From the NCBI GenBank assembly GCA_965237785.1, contig OZ250159.1, positions 1,736,001 to 1,800,000 on the forward strand: 64,000 nt of DNA, given 5' to 3'. The DNA comes from UBA6522 sp965237785 (GTDB taxonomy: Bacteria; Pseudomonadota; Gammaproteobacteria; Steroidobacterales; Rariloculaceae). The notes beneath the pieces were generated by a model. The model had not been told where the DNA came from. It was given only the letters and a program-made list of their open reading frames with translations, and did no database searches. Shown piece by piece: positions 60,941 to 64,000 of this stretch; position 1 is the first letter of the stretch; each line of letters opens with the position of its first letter. Both the position numbers and the translations under genes were made by a program.

Positions 60941-62140
60941 ATGAAAACCGCGATCACCCTTTTGCTGCTGCCGGGTTTCACGATGCTGTTGCTGGCTTGC
61001 ACCCAGGAGGCCCCCGACGAAACTCGGGATTCCGTGACCCCTGCTCCAATTTCATCGGCGCAGTCCGATACCTCCGATGACGCCAGACTGGTATTTTCGA
61101 GTTTGGAACTCGATCAGACGAATCGTGGCACCATCAATATCAATGGCTACGACCGGCATTTCTCCGTTACGTTTCCCACCTCGTATAACAATGACCTAGC
61201 GTATCCAGTCGCTCTGTTTCTTCATGGCTGTATGTGTCGGCCCGATTTCACCGACGAAGCCATATTGAATTATTTGGATTGGGCACCAAGATTGGAATCG
61301 TATAAAGACGACTTCATCGTCGTCAAAATGTCTGCCTTCTCCGAGAAGAAACCGGAAGTTCCCCAGAGCGATACTGAAGGTGGAGCACGCGGCATGTGGT
61401 TCTGGCACGAAAGTTTAGAGTCAGACCGTGACGACTACGCATTCGTTGATACGCTGCTAACAGAATTAAAGTCGTCGTCTGATATCAACATCGATCCACA
61501 AAACATCTTTGGGGTCGGCCATTCATCCGGGGCAATCTTCCTGCTCTCGTACGTAACCGGTGGCCCGGTCGATCTCACCGACATCAGCATAAATGACACC
61601 AATACCTTTAAAGCCATTTCCGTAACGGGAGCTGCAACGTTTCGGAAAGGAATTGCCGATTTCAAGGAAAATTCGCCGGCCACATTGCCATCTGTATTAC
61701 TCATCATGGGCGAGCAGGATACCGGGCTGTGGTTTAACGGTCAGGAAACGGGTAAGAGTGGTATCGACTTCATGGAATTCGCCGCGGTCGAGAATGGGAC
61801 AACGATCATTGACGGATTACGAGACACAATACATGGGCTTACGTACTCTGCGTGGGATGAAAATACCCCGTCAAATCCAAGTACCCTGGAAAAATGGGCC
61901 GAGCATCTCAATCTGGAGTATTCAGGGTACGAGGACTATTCCCAATATTACCTCTATAACTTCGCGCCGGTAACGACTTCAGAGAAGGTGCTCGTCGGCA
62001 TGAGGATCAAAGATTGCGGGCACAGGCTTACCGCGGATCAATTTCAGTCTGATTTCTTCCGAATATTCGCACAGCAAAATGGCGATTTGTCGGAGTACGA
62101 CAGCGCGATATCTCGAGACACGGCGATGACGCTTTGTTGA
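60941..62140 (+). CDS. Esterase-like lipoprotein (LpqC/feruloyl esterase-type alpha/beta hydrolase)
   Basis: A ~399-residue lipoprotein. The lipobox (FTMLLLAC) ends the signal at residue 20. The hydrolase part has YPVALFLHGCMCRP (oxyanion region), the nucleophile elbow FGVGHSSGAIFLLS, LIMGEQDTGLWF with a likely Asp, and DCGHRLTADQF with the catalytic His. This layout is that of polyhydroxybutyrate-depolymerase/feruloyl-esterase relatives. The DNA is visibly more A+T-rich than the operon before it, with AAAGGTGA ahead of ATG 60941, so it belongs to different DNA. Confidence 0.85.
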   Translation: MKTAITLLLLPGFTMLLLACTQEAPDETRDSVTPAPISSAQSDTSDDARLVFSSLELDQTNRGTININGYDRHFSVTFPTSYNNDLAYPVALFLHGCMCRPDFTDEAILNYLDWAPRLESYKDDFIVVKMSAFSEKKPEVPQSDTEGGARGMWFWHESLESDRDDYAFVDTLLTELKSSSDINIDPQNIFGVGHSSGAIFLLSYVTGGPVDLTDISINDTNTFKAISVTGAATFRKGIADFKENSPATLPSVLLIMGEQDTGLWFNGQETGKSGIDFMEFAAVENGTTIIDGLRDTIHGLTYSAWDENTPSNPSTLEKWAEHLNLEYSGYEDYSQYYLYNFAPVTTSEKVLVGMRIKDCGHRLTADQFQSDFFRIFAQQNGDLSEYDSAISRDTAMTLC

Positions 62141-62153
62141 TACCTCAGAGTGA

Positions 62154-62197
62154 ATGCAGCAGACCGGAACGCGAAGTCGCGTTCCGGTCTGCTGCAT
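62154..62197. terminator. Long perfect hairpin between convergent genes
   Basis: A perfect 20-bp inverted repeat (62154-62173 and 62178-62197) around an AAGT loop lies between the esterase stop (62140) and the TonB receptor stop (62219). No T-run follows on either strand, so it may be a Rho-independent-like stem without a U-tract or an RNA-stabilising hairpin serving both genes. Confidence 0.6.
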
Positions 62198-62218
62198 CTC
62201 GTAAACGACGAGGCGCTA

Positions 62219-64000
62219 CTAGAGTCGCAGCCTCATCGATATACCGATTTCGCGCGGGCGGCCGGCGATGCCCTGATCGAGACCGCCAAGCACCGCGGAG
62301 AACCCGCCCATTCTGTAAAACTCATCCGTGAGATTGGTGCCGTGGATGGCGACATCCCAGTTACCGGCCGGAGCCGTATAAGTGATCCGGCCATTGAGGA
62401 GTCCGTAGGCATCATTGGCGCCCGTCGAGGCTTGGAATCGTCCATCGGTGTGCGTCTGGAAATCATCGATCCAGCCGTAATCGAGCCGGGTCGCGATTGA
62501 GCCACCGCTGCTCAGGTCAATATCCCACTGGCCCCCTATGGTGTACGACGTCTCGGGTGCAAACGGAAAAGGCGTATCCAGAGTTACGTTCTGGGTCAGG
62601 CCGAGTTCCGTGTACTTGGTATCGAGCCAGCCGGCGGCGAAGTTCAGGGTGAAGTTATCCGTCGCTCTCCACAGAGCGTCGATCTCAAATCCCTCGATTT
62701 CCGCTTCGCCCCCATTGGTAGTAGTGCCCTGTCCAGGCGTCAAGACTTCGGTGACCTGGATATCCTCCCAGGTGCCCGTGAAGTAGTTGGCATTCAGGCG
62801 CAAGCGGTTATCCAGTAGGTCCGAACGCAATCCGAGCTCGATATTGGCTAATATCTCGCTGTCAAACGGAACGATGCCGTTGTTCGGCAACGTGGGGTCG
62901 ACTCGGGCGTTCACACCGCCGCCATTGAAGCCTTCAGCGTAGCTGATATAGCCCATCACGGTATCGGTGAACTGATACTGCAGCGCCACACGCGGCGTGA
63001 AAGCATCGAAGTCTGGATCGAATACGAGTGGTACCCCGTCGACGACCGAAATCGTACCGCGGACGTCGAAGGAAGGCTGGTCCGGTGCCCCGAGAGGTGC
63101 GGCGGGATCAAACGTCTCGGCATGAAGCTCCTCCTCCGAATAGCGGCCTCCCACAGTGAGAGTGAATTGCTCGGTCAAGTCGTAGGTGAACTCGGCGAAG
63201 ATGGCAGTGTCCGTGCGCACAGATAGACTCGCTTCATTTCGCGGCCGCGGGCCCGCCGGACCCATACCGGTCAACTCCCAGCGCTGCCAGCCGTTAAACG
63301 CTCCGCGTTGGTCTTCCTCGTAGTAGTACAACCCCACGACCCAGGAGTAGCGGTCGCCGGAACCGAGGAACTGGAACTCCTGACTCGTTTCTTCGACCTC
63401 GTTGTAGACCCAGGTATTGTGCATGTTGAGGAAAGTAGCGTCGAGGTCTCTATAGCTACCGTAGTCGAACTCGCGGGACGCGGTGATGGATCTGAAGGTA
63501 ACCGAATCGTTAATGTCCCACGTCAAGTTCGCCGAGAAGGAATTCGAGTCGAAAAGGTTTCCGGGCCCGGTATAGTCGACTGCGTTCAGGTATTCCTCTC
63601 TCTGCCCATAGGCGTAGAGCTCATCGGTAACCGGAACACCGGCGGCGTTGTACCGTTGCGGCGTCATGGGACCAAAGGGGACGTCTTCGAACACGTCAAA
63701 CAACACGTTGGCCTGCAAGCCCGTTTCCAGGTGGTTGTACTCTGCCGTGAAGAGCGCCTGGAAAGAATCGGTCGGTGCCCACTGCAGCATGCCCCTGACG
63801 ATCGTGTTGTCGATCTCGCCGTAGGATTCGTCGATCGTCACACTGTCGACATAGCCATCCCGATTGAGGCTCGCCAGCGTAACCTTCGTCAACACGGTAT
63901 CGCTCAACGGAATGTCCACATTGGCCACGAGATCCGTGCGATTGAATTCACCGAGCGTGGCTTTGATTCTTGCCCCGAATTCTTCCTGGGGTTTCTGGGT
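62219..64000 (-). CDS. TonB-dependent receptor (5' partial)
   Basis: The frame stays open to the right edge, so the start, signal and plug lie outside. The visible ~594 residues are barrel: TDLVANVDIPLSDTVLTKVTL, RGMLQWAPTDSFQALFTAEYNHLETG, FTYDLTEQFTLTVGGRYSEEELH, YISYAEGFNGGGVNARVDP, and the terminal WDVAIHGTNLTDEFYRMGG...REIGISMRLRL. The AEGFNGGG motif is typical of the TonB receptor family of Sphingomonas-like and marine Proteobacteria. The ligand is unknown. It ends at the long hairpin shared with the esterase gene. Confidence 0.93.
   Translation of the reverse strand, partial: TQKPQEEFGARIKATLGEFNRTDLVANVDIPLSDTVLTKVTLASLNRDGYVDSVTIDESYGEIDNTIVRGMLQWAPTDSFQALFTAEYNHLETGLQANVLFDVFEDVPFGPMTPQRYNAAGVPVTDELYAYGQREEYLNAVDYTGPGNLFDSNSFSANLTWDINDSVTFRSITASREFDYGSYRDLDATFLNMHNTWVYNEVEETSQEFQFLGSGDRYSWVVGLYYYEEDQRGAFNGWQRWELTGMGPAGPRPRNEASLSVRTDTAIFAEFTYDLTEQFTLTVGGRYSEEELHAETFDPAAPLGAPDQPSFDVRGTISVVDGVPLVFDPDFDAFTPRVALQYQFTDTVMGYISYAEGFNGGGVNARVDPTLPNNGIVPFDSEILANIELGLRSDLLDNRLRLNANYFTGTWEDIQVTEVLTPGQGTTTNGGEAEIEGFEIDALWRATDNFTLNFAAGWLDTKYTELGLTQNVTLDTPFPFAPETSYTIGGQWDIDLSSGGSIATRLDYGWIDDFQTHTDGRFQASTGANDAYGLLNGRITYTAPAGNWDVAIHGTNLTDEFYRMGGFSAVLGGLDQGIAGRPREIGISMRLRL

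Overview
The window is high-GC bacterial DNA dense in exported proteins: TonB-dependent receptors, Tat and Sec signal peptides, lipoproteins, periplasmic c-type cytochromes and a quinoprotein. Together with many DUF6152-type proteins this points to a heterotrophic Gammaproteobacterium, probably a marine or host-associated one from a metagenome. The taxonomic call is inference. No tRNA, rRNA, CRISPR array or replication origin was seen.

Layout. 0-7.2 kb holds a broken type III-restriction-like helicase fused to an alpha/beta hydrolase, an anchored hypothetical protein, a histidine phosphatase, an orphan TRAP binding protein, a pcm remnant, recD2 and two gene fragments. 7.2-14.4 kb is a minus-strand run of secreted proteins: SGNH hydrolase, NHL propeller, two DUF6152 proteins, DUF3500, amidohydrolase and cytochrome c. 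14.4-24.3 kb looks like an acid/aromatic catabolism module: a ThDP enzyme, an ABC-type binding protein, a CoxL-like molybdenum hydroxylase, a UbiD decarboxylase, and a divergent tripartite tricarboxylate transporter (truncated TctC, fused TctA-TctB). 24.3-32.4 kb encodes a DUF5916 outer-membrane protein, a TonB receptor, a DUF6152 protein, a frameshifted FG-GAP protein and a lipocalin-like protein. 32.5-37.4 kb has a cytochrome-fused quinoprotein coupled to a CHRD protein, then a DUF7662/PIN pair and remnants. 37.6-45.5 kb is a DUF6152-rich block with a GMC oxidoreductase plus its gluconate-dehydrogenase-type subunit 3, and a sulfite-oxidase-like molybdoenzyme. 45.5-51.2 kb is an insertion-sequence island. 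51.2-54.0 kb returns to host-type genes (DUF6152 and DUF885).

54.0-60.9 kb looks different: a degraded polar amino-acid ABC transporter, an IclR regulator, and an overlapping operon of an internally deleted sulfatase, a PLP decarboxylase and a class III aminotransferase. It begins at an abrupt junction where two unrelated gene fragments meet tail to tail. 60.9-64 kb holds a visibly more A+T-rich esterase lipoprotein and a TonB receptor that runs off the edge.

Two themes stand out. First, eight DUF6152 proteins all have a signal peptide ending directly before His-His and a conserved Asn-Pro-His motif, which suggests a metal site at the mature N-terminus, near several periplasmic redox enzymes. 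Second, many unrelated genes carry clean in-frame internal deletions, end truncations or fusions. That means either strong deletional decay or assembly chimerism, and read mapping would tell which.
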